From positions 1,054,001-1,118,000 of the forward strand of contig NZ_JALDAY010000001.1 in assembly GCF_022698165.1 (NCBI RefSeq): a stretch of 64,000 nt of DNA. Direction: 5' to 3'. The DNA is from Streptomyces cylindrosporus (GTDB lineage Bacteria > Actinomycetota > Actinomycetes > Streptomycetales > Streptomycetaceae). Of the stretch, positions 1 to 7,540 are shown piece after piece (within the stretch, counting starts at the first letter, position 1; each line of letters begins with the position of its first letter). Position numbers and translations under genes: made by a program. The notes below the pieces were generated by a model. It saw nothing but the letters and a program-made list of their open reading frames with translations. It was not told the origin of the DNA and did no database searches.

Positions 1-370
1 ATTCCAGGAGGGCGTACAGGGCGGGGGCGCCGTCGGCCGCGGGGGTCGTTCGTCCCGCGATGCGGGTGATCTGGGACGGGGACGTCACCTTCGGCAGGCG
101 CAGGCCGGAGAGGCCCGGGAGGGTGGCGATCGACTGCAGGTCCTTGGCGGCCAGGGGGCCGTCGAGGGCGTTCACGCGGACGTGGACCGGGACCGGCTGG
201 GGGTCCGAGAGCAGGTCGGCCGTGGCCTCGCGGGCGTAGTCCTTGCGCTCGGGGGCGACCGCGTCCTCCAGGTCGACGATCACGACGTCGGCGCCGGCGG
301 CCAGCGCCTTGGCCACGACATGCGGGCGGTCGCCGGGTGCGTACAGCCAGGTGAGGGGTGTGCATCTCAT
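1..370 (-). CDS. HpcH/HpaI aldolase / CitE-like CoA-ester lyase, 3' end cut by window
   Basis: This is the last gene of the ARH operon, and only its first 123 codons are in the window. The N-terminus reads TWLYAPGDRPHVVAKALAAG followed by VIVDLEDAVAPERKDYAR, the opening strands of the CitE/malyl-CoA lyase TIM barrel; the E-D pair of 'DLEDA' is the usual metal/substrate region. Family members cleave or form 3-hydroxyacyl-CoA bonds (citramalyl-CoA, malyl-CoA). The start ATG overlaps the TGA of the CoA-transferase by 4 bp (ATGA, 367-370), so the two are translationally coupled. The pairing suggests that a carboxylic acid is first made into a CoA thioester and then cleaved. The substrate is unknown. 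Family assignment is secure and the reaction is inferred. Confidence 0.85.
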   Translation of the reverse strand, partial: MRCTPLTWLYAPGDRPHVVAKALAAGADVVIVDLEDAVAPERKDYAREATADLLSDPQPVPVHVRVNALDGPLAAKDLQSIATLPGLSGLRLPKVTSPSQITRIAGRTTPAADGAPALYALLE

Positions 371-1578
371 ACCGCGCCCTCCTCGCGCAGGGCCGTCAAC
401 TCGGCCTCGGTCAGGCCCAGTTCGGTCAGCACCGCCTCCGTGTCCGCGCCGTGCGGGCGGCCCGCCCAGCGGATCGCGCCGGGGGTCGCGGAGAGCCGGA
501 AGAGGACGTTCTGCATGCGGAGGGGGCCCAGTTCGGGGTCGTCGAGGGTCGTGACCGTGTCGAGGGCCTGGTACTGCGGGTCGGCCAGCACGTCCCGTAC
601 GTCCTGGATCGGAGCCACCGCCGCCTCCGCCTTCTCGAAGGCCGCGAGCACCTCGGTGCGGGGGCGGGCGGCGATCCAGTCGCCGACCGCCCGGTCGAGG
701 ACGTCGGCGTGCGCGGCGCGGTCGGCGCCGGTCGCGAACCAGGGCTCGTCGATCAGCTCCGGGCGCCCCACCAGGTGCATCACGCGTTCCGCGATCGACT
801 GGGCGGAGGTGGAGACGGCGACCCACTTGCCGTCGGCGGTGAGGTAGGTGCCGCGCGGGGCGTTGTTGGCGGAGCGGTTGCCGGTGCGCTGCTGGACGTA
901 ACCGAGCTGGTCGTACCAGGTCGGCTGGGGGCCGAGGACGGTCAGGATCGGCTCGATGATCGCCATGTCCACGACCTGGCCCTCGCCGGTGCGGTCGCGG
1001 GCCGCGAGCGCGGTCATGACGGCGTACGCGGTGGCCAGGCCGGCGATCGAGTCGGCGAGGCCGAAGGGCGGGAGGGTCGGCGGGGCGTCCGGCTCGCCGG
1101 TGATCGCGGCGAAGCCGCTCATCGCCTCGGCGAGGGTGCCGAAGCCGGGGCGGTGGGCGTACGGGCCGAACTGGCCGAAGCCGGTGACGCGGGCGAGCAC
1201 CAGCCGCGGGTTGGCGGCGGACAGCTCGGGCCAGCCGAGGTCCCACTTCTCCAGGGTTCCGGGGCGGAAGTTCTCGATCAACACGTCGGCGGTGGCGGCC
1301 AGTTGGAGCAGGGTGGCGCGGCCGCCGGGTCTGGACAGGTCGAGGGTGATCGTGCGCTTGTTGCGGCCGAGGAGCTTCCACCACAGGCCGATGCCGTCCT
1401 TGGAGGGGCCGTGGCCGCGGGACGGGTCTGGCTTCGTCGGGTGCTCGACCTTGACGACCTCCGCGCCGAAGTCGCCGAGCATGGTGGCGGCGAGCGGGCC
1501 GGCGAAGAGGGTGGCGAGGTCGAGGACGCGCAGGCCGGTGAGCGGGGGAGTGCCGTGGGGTCGGGGAGTCGTGGTCAT
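367..1578 (-). CDS. CaiB/BaiF family III CoA-transferase
   Basis: 403 aa, normal length for family III CoA-transferases, which move CoA between carboxylic acids through an enzyme-bound anhydride. The N-terminus has the family signature LTGLRVLDLATLFAGPLAA, then LGDFGAEVVKVEHP and NKRTITLDLSRPGG. The mid-protein GEGQVVDMAIIEP stretch lies where family members carry the catalytic acid, but I cannot place that residue with certainty. Start and stop both overlap neighbours by 4 bp (ribokinase stop/ATG at 1575-1578, lyase start at 367-370). Position after a ribokinase and before a CitE-like lyase points to catabolism of an acid released together with ribose. Substrate unknown. Confidence 0.9.
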   Translation of the reverse strand: MTTTPRPHGTPPLTGLRVLDLATLFAGPLAATMLGDFGAEVVKVEHPTKPDPSRGHGPSKDGIGLWWKLLGRNKRTITLDLSRPGGRATLLQLAATADVLIENFRPGTLEKWDLGWPELSAANPRLVLARVTGFGQFGPYAHRPGFGTLAEAMSGFAAITGEPDAPPTLPPFGLADSIAGLATAYAVMTALAARDRTGEGQVVDMAIIEPILTVLGPQPTWYDQLGYVQQRTGNRSANNAPRGTYLTADGKWVAVSTSAQSIAERVMHLVGRPELIDEPWFATGADRAAHADVLDRAVGDWIAARPRTEVLAAFEKAEAAVAPIQDVRDVLADPQYQALDTVTTLDDPELGPLRMQNVLFRLSATPGAIRWAGRPHGADTEAVLTELGLTEAELTALREEGAV

Positions 1579-2468
1579 GAGGTGTACTGCGCCTCGATCT
1601 CGGAGCGGTACGGCATCGACGCGGAGGCGCCGGGGCGCTGGACGGAGAGGGCGGCCGCGGCGGCGGCCCAGCGCAGGGCCTCGCGGATCGGGCGCTCGGC
1701 GCCCAGGGCCACGGCCAGCGCGCCGACGAAGGTGTCGCCCGCGCCGGTGGAGTCCACGGCGGTGACCTGCGGGGCCGGGACGGCGAGCGGTTCGGCGCCA
1801 CGGGCCAGGTAGAGGCTGCCCGCGGCGCCGAGCGTGACGACCACTGCCGGGACGCTCTCCAGCAGCGCGCCGGCCGCGTCGACCGCGTCGGTGCGGCCGG
1901 TGAGGGTGATCGCCTCGTACTCGTTGGCCACCAACAGGTCGGTGGCGGTGAGGAGTTCGGGCGGGAGCGGTTGGACGGGGGCCGGGGTGAGGACCGTACG
2001 GACACCGTGCGCGCGGGCCGCTCGGGCGCCTGCCACGACCGCCGGCATCGGGATCTCCAGCTGGAGCAGCAGGGCGTCGGCCGAGGCGATCAGGCCCTCG
2101 TCGCCGGGGGCGAGGTGGTCGACGGTGCCGTTCGCGCCGGGGATCACCACGATCGCGTTGCCGCCCTCGTCGTCGACGACGATGTGGGCGGTGCCGGAGG
2201 GGCCCTCGATGGTGCGCAGCAGGTCGGTGTCGACGCCGGAGTGTTCGAGCGTGGAGCGGAGCTCGGGGCCGTAGGCGTCGGTGCCGACGGCGCCGATCAT
2301 CGACACGGTGGCGCCCGCGCGAGCCGCGGCGATCGCCTGGTTGGCGCCCTTGCCGCCGGGGATCGTACGGAACTCCCGTCCCGTCACCGTCTCTCCGCGC
2401 CGCGGGGCCTTCGCCACGTACGCGACCAGATCCATGTTGGTGCTGCCCAGTACGACGATGTGGGTCAT
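1575..2468 (-). CDS. rbsK: Ribokinase (PfkB family)
   Basis: 297 aa. It phosphorylates ribose (or a related sugar or nucleoside) with ATP. The start MTHIVVLGSTNMDLVAYV is the classic ribokinase opening; the first PfkB signature is GGKGANQAIAAARAG (around residues 40-55), and the second is VDSTGAGDTFVGALAVAL, holding the anion-hole GAGD with the catalytic aspartate. Start ATG overlaps the upstream ARH stop by 4 bp (2465-2468). No rbs ABC transporter or LacI-type RbsR is adjacent. Instead it sits in an operon of four ADP-ribosylglycohydrolase-like genes, which suggests it traps ribose or ADP-ribose-derived sugar made inside the cell. Ribokinase is the best fit; a nucleoside kinase of the same family is the alternative. 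Confidence 0.9.
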   Translation of the reverse strand: MTHIVVLGSTNMDLVAYVAKAPRRGETVTGREFRTIPGGKGANQAIAAARAGATVSMIGAVGTDAYGPELRSTLEHSGVDTDLLRTIEGPSGTAHIVVDDEGGNAIVVIPGANGTVDHLAPGDEGLIASADALLLQLEIPMPAVVAGARAARAHGVRTVLTPAPVQPLPPELLTATDLLVANEYEAITLTGRTDAVDAAGALLESVPAVVVTLGAAGSLYLARGAEPLAVPAPQVTAVDSTGAGDTFVGALAVALGAERPIREALRWAAAAAALSVQRPGASASMPYRSEIEAQYTS

Positions 2469-3829
2469 GGGCGGGATGCCTCCCGGTGGGTGAGGTGGGC
2501 GAGGGTGTCGAAGCCGATGCCGTTGAAGTCGCCTACGGAGGTGGCGAGTCGGTTCTTGAGGGGGGCGGTCCAGTGGTCGGGGAGGGCCGCCGGGTCGCCG
2601 GTGAGGAGGGCGGCGATGCCGCCGGCCGTGGCGCCGTTGGAGTCGGTGTCCCAACCGCCGCCCACCGCGCGGGAGATGGAGCCGGTGAAGTCGCCGTTCG
2701 CGTGGGTGAGGGCGGCGGCGATCAGGGCGGTGTTGGGGATGGCGTGGACCCAGTGGTGGGTGTCGGCGTAGGTGGCGTGGAGTTGGTCCACGACCGTGTC
2801 GAAGTCCCGGTTCTCGTGGGCCAGTTGGATGGCGTGGCGAATCGCCTCGGCCAGCCGGGAGCGGGGCGGGATCACGGTGAGGCCGGTGCCGAGGCAGGTG
2901 TGGACGTCGTGGGTGCCGGTCGCCGCGGTCGCGATGGTGGCGGCCGTGAACATCGCCGCGTAGACGCCGTTCGCGGTGTGGGTGAGGGTGGCGTCCCTGT
3001 GGGCCTGTTCCGCGGCGGCGGCCGGGTTGCCGGGGTTGGTCCAGCCGTGGATGTCGGCGCGGATCAGGGCGCCGATCCATTCGCGGAAGGGGTTGCGGTG
3101 GCGGGCGGTGTGCGGGGGTTCGATGCCGGTGAGGAGGTTGCGGTAGGCGATGCGTTCGGCGGTGAAGGTGCGGCCGGCCGGGAGCTCGTCGAGCCAGACC
3201 TTCGCCACGTCGGCGGGGGTGAAGTCCCTGCCGTGGCGCTGGAGCAGGAGCAGGTTGAGGAGGGGGTAGTTGAGGTCGTCGTCCTCGGGCATGCCGTCGA
3301 TGTTCTCGGCGAGGGAGGTGGGGGCTGAACGGCGGTTCCAGGGGTGGGCGGAGAGGAGGTCCCGGGGGACTCCCTTGGCGGTGAAGTAGGTGGTGAGGGG
3401 CCAGTTGCCGGTGGACTCGGCGAGGTCGCGGATGGCCTGGAGGGGCAGTTTCTCGACGGGCTTGCCCAGGAGGCAGCCCGCGGCCCGGCCCAGCCAGGCG
3501 GCTTCCAGGCTCGCGTGGGTGGCGGGCCGCGTGGGCGCGGACGGCGTGGGCCACTCGGGGCAGCGGGCCTTGAGATCGGCGAGGTGCGTCGGCTCCAGGT
3601 CCGCCAACCTGCTGGGCAGGTCGGCCAGTTCGTCCAGCAGGTCCTCGGCGAGCAGCCGCAGGTACCGGGAGCACGGATCTGCCGACGACCCCGCCCGCAG
3701 CGGGGCCTCCCTGCCGCCCGCCGCCCTCCAACGCGCGGCGATCGCCGCCGGTTCACGGCCGTCCAGGGCCGCCTGGCGCAGCTCGTGGCCGACCAGGTCC
3801 TCGGGCTGCACCCACGTCAGTCGGAGCAT
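2465..3829 (-). CDS. ADP-ribosylglycohydrolase family protein, EDDD subtype (fourth paralogue)
   Basis: 454 aa, larger than canonical ARH/DraG enzymes (about 300-350). An N-terminal extension of roughly 110 residues, rich in L/A/R/E, precedes the ARH fold (LEAAWLGRAAGCLLGKPVEK, where canonical members have GDALG). The first metal motif is MPEDDDLNY rather than TDDT; the second, GGWDTDSNGATAGG, keeps the D-x-D-S metal ligands. This looks like a distinct subfamily rather than a dead enzyme. The ATG at 3829 is chosen because GGAGG lies 6 nt upstream; in-frame codons further up have no such site. It overlaps the preceding paralogue by 13 bp and the ribokinase by 4 bp. Substrate unknown. Confidence 0.88.
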   Translation of the reverse strand: MLRLTWVQPEDLVGHELRQAALDGREPAAIAARWRAAGGREAPLRAGSSADPCSRYLRLLAEDLLDELADLPSRLADLEPTHLADLKARCPEWPTPSAPTRPATHASLEAAWLGRAAGCLLGKPVEKLPLQAIRDLAESTGNWPLTTYFTAKGVPRDLLSAHPWNRRSAPTSLAENIDGMPEDDDLNYPLLNLLLLQRHGRDFTPADVAKVWLDELPAGRTFTAERIAYRNLLTGIEPPHTARHRNPFREWIGALIRADIHGWTNPGNPAAAAEQAHRDATLTHTANGVYAAMFTAATIATAATGTHDVHTCLGTGLTVIPPRSRLAEAIRHAIQLAHENRDFDTVVDQLHATYADTHHWVHAIPNTALIAAALTHANGDFTGSISRAVGGGWDTDSNGATAGGIAALLTGDPAALPDHWTAPLKNRLATSVGDFNGIGFDTLAHLTHREASRP

Positions 3830-5007
3830 CTGCCGCCTCCGAGTTCCGTGAACGCCGACTCGTGCGCTCTGCGGCGGCTCACGTCCCGTTCGAAGATCTC
3901 GCGGGCTACGGCGGTGAGGGTCGTCGCCGGTTCCCACAGGTCCAGGCGGCTGGCCTCGGAGACCGGCTTGGACCAGCTCTCCGGGACCGTGGAGCCCAAG
4001 GCGCCGGAGAGGGCGCCTGCCATCGTGGCGATCGAGTCGCAGTCGCGGCCGTAGTTGACCGAGCCCAGGACCGCGTGGCGGTAGTCACCGCCGGACAGCA
4101 GCAACATGCCCAGGGCGATGGGGAGTTCCTCGATCGAGTGGAGGCGGGAGGGGCGACGGGCGCCGAGAGAGGGGGCGCGGTAGTCGGGGCCGACCGTGTC
4201 GAAGGGGGCGACCGCCGCGCGGAGCGGTTCGAGGGCCGACTCGAAGTCCGTGTGGCGGGAGGCCACTTCACAGACCTGCTCGATCGCCGTGCGGGTGCCG
4301 TCCTTGGCCAGCGAGAGGGCCGTGGTGACGACCGAGTCCGGGGTGGCGCCGGGGGTGGCGGCCGCGGCCACCGCCGCCGCGAACACGGCCGCCGCCTCAC
4401 GGCCGTACGACGACTGGTGGGCTCCCGCGATGTCCAGTGCCTCGGCGTAGGCGGCCCTGGGATCGGCCGCGTTGACGAGGCCGACCGGGGCCATGTACAT
4501 CGCCGCGCCGCAGTTGACGATGTTGCCGACGCCTGCCTCTCGGGGGTCGGCGTGGGCGTAGTGGAGACGGGTGACCAGCCACTTCTCCGCGAGGAAGACG
4601 CGGTGGAGGGGGAGGGCCTCCGACTCCAGTTCCGGGATCCAGCGGGGGTTGGTCATGAGGTCGGGGACCAGGTGTTCGGCGATCGCGTAGGCGTCCAGGT
4701 GGTCGCGGACGGTCGCGTAGACCCGTACCAGCGCATGGGCCATCAAGGTGTCGTCGGTGACGTGGCCGTCGCCCTTGTGGTACGGGGCCAGGGGGCGGGC
4801 CGTGCGCCAGGCGTCGCCGTGCCAGGGGCCGACGATGCCGTGGATCCGGCCGCCGTGGCGTTCGAGGATCTGCGTGGGGGAGTATCCCTCGACCGGGCCG
4901 CCGAGGGCGTCGCCGACCGCGGCGCCCACGAGGGCTCCGGTGATGCGGGTCTCCAAGCTGATTTGGTGTTGGATTTCTGTTCGTTCGGGCTTCATGTGCC
5001 GAATCAT
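3817..5007 (-). CDS. ADP-ribosylglycohydrolase, canonical metal site (third paralogue)
   Basis: 396 aa from the ATG at 5007; an alternative ATG at 4995 gives 392 aa. Neither has a clear Shine-Dalgarno, and I favour 5007 because it forms the same 4-bp overlap (ATGA) with the upstream gene seen across this operon. Canonical ARH motifs are present: GALVGAAVGDALGGPVE (about residues 24-40), TDDT at 84-87, and NYGRDCDSIATMAGALSG with D322, D324 and S325. These are the residues that bind the two Mg/Mn ions in DraG and ARH3. It should be catalytically competent for hydrolysing an ADP-ribosyl or other ribosyl bond. Cytoplasmic, no signal peptide. Confidence 0.9.
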   Translation of the reverse strand: MIRHMKPERTEIQHQISLETRITGALVGAAVGDALGGPVEGYSPTQILERHGGRIHGIVGPWHGDAWRTARPLAPYHKGDGHVTDDTLMAHALVRVYATVRDHLDAYAIAEHLVPDLMTNPRWIPELESEALPLHRVFLAEKWLVTRLHYAHADPREAGVGNIVNCGAAMYMAPVGLVNAADPRAAYAEALDIAGAHQSSYGREAAAVFAAAVAAAATPGATPDSVVTTALSLAKDGTRTAIEQVCEVASRHTDFESALEPLRAAVAPFDTVGPDYRAPSLGARRPSRLHSIEELPIALGMLLLSGGDYRHAVLGSVNYGRDCDSIATMAGALSGALGSTVPESWSKPVSEASRLDLWEPATTLTAVAREIFERDVSRRRAHESAFTELGGGRCSD

Positions 5008-6278
5008 CCACCCGGCGGGGTTGGTTGTGCGGCTTCCAGGTGTTCGGCGAGTTCCACCAGGTCGGTGCCGGTGAGGCGGGGGAGGGCGCAGCCGGAGAGG
5101 GTGCGGCAGGCGTTCCGCCAGGACGGGGGGATCGCGTCGCCGCCGCCGAGCGCGCCGGTGAGGGCGCCGGCCAGGGCGGGGGCCGAGTCGGCGACGCGGG
5201 AGAGGCAGGCGGCGGCGGGTACGGCTTCGGCGATACGGCCCTTGGAGGCCGTGGTCAGGGCCAGGGCCACCGGGACGGTTTCGGCGGCCGCGATGCCGTA
5301 GCTGTAGACGTGGTCGACGATCTGGTGTTCCAGGAGGGGGATCAGGGCGAACGCGGAGTCGGACTCCTGGGCCAGGTGGAGGGCGTGGCGGGCGTTGCGG
5401 CCGATCTCGGTGGACTCGGGGAGTTCGGTGAGGGCGGCGGCCACGGCTGTGTGTACGTCCGCGCCGGTCAGGGCGAGGGAGACGGCGGCGGCCATCGCTC
5501 TCGCGCCGTGGACTCCGTCGCCGTCCTGGGTGTAGCGGGCGTCGAACTCGGCGAGGTCTGCGGCGAGTTGGGGGTTGCCGGGGTGGGCGACGGCGAGGAC
5601 GCAGGCGCGGATGCAGGCGGCGTCGTCGAAGTAGTGGGGGTTGTCGTGGCCGGTGGCGGGTGGGCGGAGGCCGGTGGCGAGATTGCCGAGGCCGGCTCGG
5701 ACGGAGATGCGGGCGCGGAGGGGGAGTACGGCGGACTCGATCTCGGGGGCGCGGCCTGCTGCTGCGGCGACTTCTGCGGCGAGGGCGTTCCAGGTGAGGT
5801 CGATCGCGGCTCTTGTGCGGCGGGTTCTGGTGAGGTCGCCGAGGGCTGTGTCGTCGCCGGCTCTGAGGAGGGCTTCTGCGGCGAAGGCTGCCCATTCGGC
5901 GTCGTCGGAGGGGCCGAGGCGGAGGGGGTCGGGGGGTTGGTTGAGGGCGATGGGGACGGGGAGGGTGGTGGTTGCGTTGTGTTCGGCGAAGGTGTCGAGT
6001 TCGCGGGTGAGGCGGCGGGTCCAGTCGGGCATGCGGGATGCTCTGTGGCGGGCGGCGGGCCAGCCGGCGGCGTCGCCTGCGGCGAGGCCCAGCAGGAGGC
6101 CGACGGTTCTACTGGCCTCGGCTTCGCCTTCGGCCTTTGTGTTCCCACCCGCACCACCCGTGCGACTTTCGTGGTCGGGTGCGGGTGGCCCCTGCGGGGC
6201 CTGTTCGCCGTCGGCGGCCGCGGGTTCGTACGGCTTCGCCTTGACCGTTCCCTCGTCCCACGGGCTCGGCGGTGTCAT
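5004..6278 (-). CDS. ADP-ribosylglycohydrolase-like protein with eroded metal site (second paralogue)
   Basis: 424 aa. After a low-complexity N-terminus of about 55 residues (KPYEPAAADGEQ onward), the ARH fold starts at TVGLLLGLAAGDAAGWP. The expected TDDT is replaced by GPSDDAEW, and the C-terminal D-x-D-[ST] motif is reduced to RVADSAPALAGAL, so several metal ligands are missing. It may be a regulatory or structural partner of its catalytic paralogues, or act on a different bond. GGAGGAG lies about 10 nt before the ATG at 6278. ATGA overlaps on both sides couple it to its neighbours. The family assignment rests on overall pattern and context as well as GDAAG, so it is a little less certain than for the other three. 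Confidence 0.8.
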   Translation of the reverse strand: MTPPSPWDEGTVKAKPYEPAAADGEQAPQGPPAPDHESRTGGAGGNTKAEGEAEASRTVGLLLGLAAGDAAGWPAARHRASRMPDWTRRLTRELDTFAEHNATTTLPVPIALNQPPDPLRLGPSDDAEWAAFAAEALLRAGDDTALGDLTRTRRTRAAIDLTWNALAAEVAAAAGRAPEIESAVLPLRARISVRAGLGNLATGLRPPATGHDNPHYFDDAACIRACVLAVAHPGNPQLAADLAEFDARYTQDGDGVHGARAMAAAVSLALTGADVHTAVAAALTELPESTEIGRNARHALHLAQESDSAFALIPLLEHQIVDHVYSYGIAAAETVPVALALTTASKGRIAEAVPAAACLSRVADSAPALAGALTGALGGGDAIPPSWRNACRTLSGCALPRLTGTDLVELAEHLEAAQPTPPGG

Positions 6279-7288
6279 GGCGTCATCTCCTCCGGCCCCG
6301 GTACCAGCAGGTCCGCCACCTCAAGTACGTGATGGCCCGCCATCGCCGGTAGGCAGGTTCCCCGGGCCGGGGCGATGGGGGATGCCCACTCGCTCGGGAT
6401 TGCGGACGCGCCCTGTGTCGCGCCGGACAGTGCTCCCGCCACCGCCGCCGTCGTGTCCGCGTCTCGGCCCATGTTGACCGCAGTCAGCACCGCTTCCCGG
6501 AAGTCGCCGTCCGCTGCCGCGTATGCGCCGAAGGCCAGGGCCACCGCCTCGGGGGCCAGGTCCGTCCAGGGGTAGCCGCCGATCACGACCGCCGAGCGCA
6601 CCGCTCGTTCGCCCCGGTGCGCCACCGCCACCGCGCGGCGCAGGGAGCGGGCCGTCCAGGAGTCGTCCGGGATGACCGCGAGAGCGGAGGCGACCACCGC
6701 GATCGTCGGGGCGCCCGCCATCGCCGCCGCCACTCCCGCCGCCACCGCCTGGCCGCCGTAGATGCCCTCGCCCTCGTGGCTCACCGAGCCGTCGATCGCC
6801 GCCAGGCGGGCCGCTTCGGCGGGGCGGCCCGCCGCGAAGACGCCGAAGGGGGCCGCCCGCATCGCCAGTCCGTCGCTCCAGGCGTGGCGGTGCTGGGCCG
6901 AGATGGGGGCCGCGAGACCCCGGCGGAGGTTCTCCAGCGTGCCGCGTTCACTGAAGCCCGCGCCCCGGAAGGGGCCCTCGTCGCGGTCCGCGATCCACTC
7001 GTGCCAGGCCGCCTCCACATGCGCGGGGGTGAGCGCCGAGCCGTGGCGGGCGAGGAGCAGGCCCGAGAAGATCGCGTACTCCGTGTCGTCCGTACCGGCC
7101 GGGGTGTCCGTCACGTAGCCCGTGATGCGGCCCCAGCGGGAGCGGATCTCCGACGGTTTCATGTTCTCGGCGGGAGCCCCGAGGGCATCGCCCACCGCCA
7201 GGCCCAGCAGTGCGCCACGGGCCCGTTCGCGGAGTTCGGCGGTGTTCCCTGACGACGGGACCGTGGGGACGCAGGTGATCGATGACAT
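6275..7288 (-). CDS. ADP-ribosylglycohydrolase, canonical (first gene of operon)
   Basis: 337 aa, the usual ARH/DraG length. Motifs: ARGALLGLAVGDALGAPAEN (about residues 23-42), TDDT at 66-69, and VNMGRDADTTAAVAGALSG with D276, D278 and T279. All metal-binding positions of the family are intact. Family members hydrolyse N- or O-glycosidic bonds of ADP-ribose on proteins, nucleic acids or small molecules. GGAGAGG lies 6 nt upstream of the ATG at 7288. This is the promoter-proximal gene of a seven-gene operon reading leftwards; its 5' region is shared with the divergent VIT transporter, so the two may be co-regulated. Confidence 0.92.
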   Translation of the reverse strand: MSSITCVPTVPSSGNTAELRERARGALLGLAVGDALGAPAENMKPSEIRSRWGRITGYVTDTPAGTDDTEYAIFSGLLLARHGSALTPAHVEAAWHEWIADRDEGPFRGAGFSERGTLENLRRGLAAPISAQHRHAWSDGLAMRAAPFGVFAAGRPAEAARLAAIDGSVSHEGEGIYGGQAVAAGVAAAMAGAPTIAVVASALAVIPDDSWTARSLRRAVAVAHRGERAVRSAVVIGGYPWTDLAPEAVALAFGAYAAADGDFREAVLTAVNMGRDADTTAAVAGALSGATQGASAIPSEWASPIAPARGTCLPAMAGHHVLEVADLLVPGPEEMTP

Positions 7289-7419
7289 GTGCGGCCTCTC
7301 CGGAGACGTTCCCGGATGTTTCCCACCATCGGCGGTTGACCTCAGCCTCCGAATGCCTCATGTCACCCGGTCGACATATGTGCAAGAGCAACTTCGGATG
7401 AGCGGTCAGTCGTGAAACC

Positions 7420-7438
7420 GCAGGTTAGCCCAGCCTTT
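7420..7438 (+). promoter_or_regulatory. Candidate iron box (IdeR/DmdR-type), distal
   Basis: GCAGGTTAGCCCAGCCTTT matches the degenerate IdeR/DmdR consensus TWAGGTWAGSCTWACCTWA at 14 of 19 positions by hand alignment, including the AGGTTAG core. It lies 131 nt upstream of the ARH operon start and about 100 nt upstream of the VIT transporter, so it could serve either gene. The call rests on alignment only. Confidence 0.35.
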
Positions 7439-7505
7439 CCTTGCTGGCGGGCGGGAATGCGGTGGCGTACCTTCGGCGTTGTTGAGAATTAGAACTTGTC
7501 CAAAG

Positions 7506-7524
7506 TTAGCTTTGGCTTAGCTTC
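7506..7524 (+). promoter_or_regulatory. Candidate iron box (IdeR/DmdR-type), proximal to VIT transporter
   Basis: TTAGCTTTGGCTTAGCTTC matches TWAGGTWAGSCTWACCTWA at 15 of 19 positions and ends 16 nt before the VIT start. A possible promoter TTGAGA / TTAGCT with an 18-nt spacer would place this box over the -10 hexamer, a position suited to repression. Iron-dependent control of a VIT/CCC1-type iron or manganese transporter would make biological sense. Two boxes in one intergenic region (see 7420-7438) add weight. Confidence 0.4.
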
Positions 7525-7540
7525 CCTGGGGGCCCGCAAC

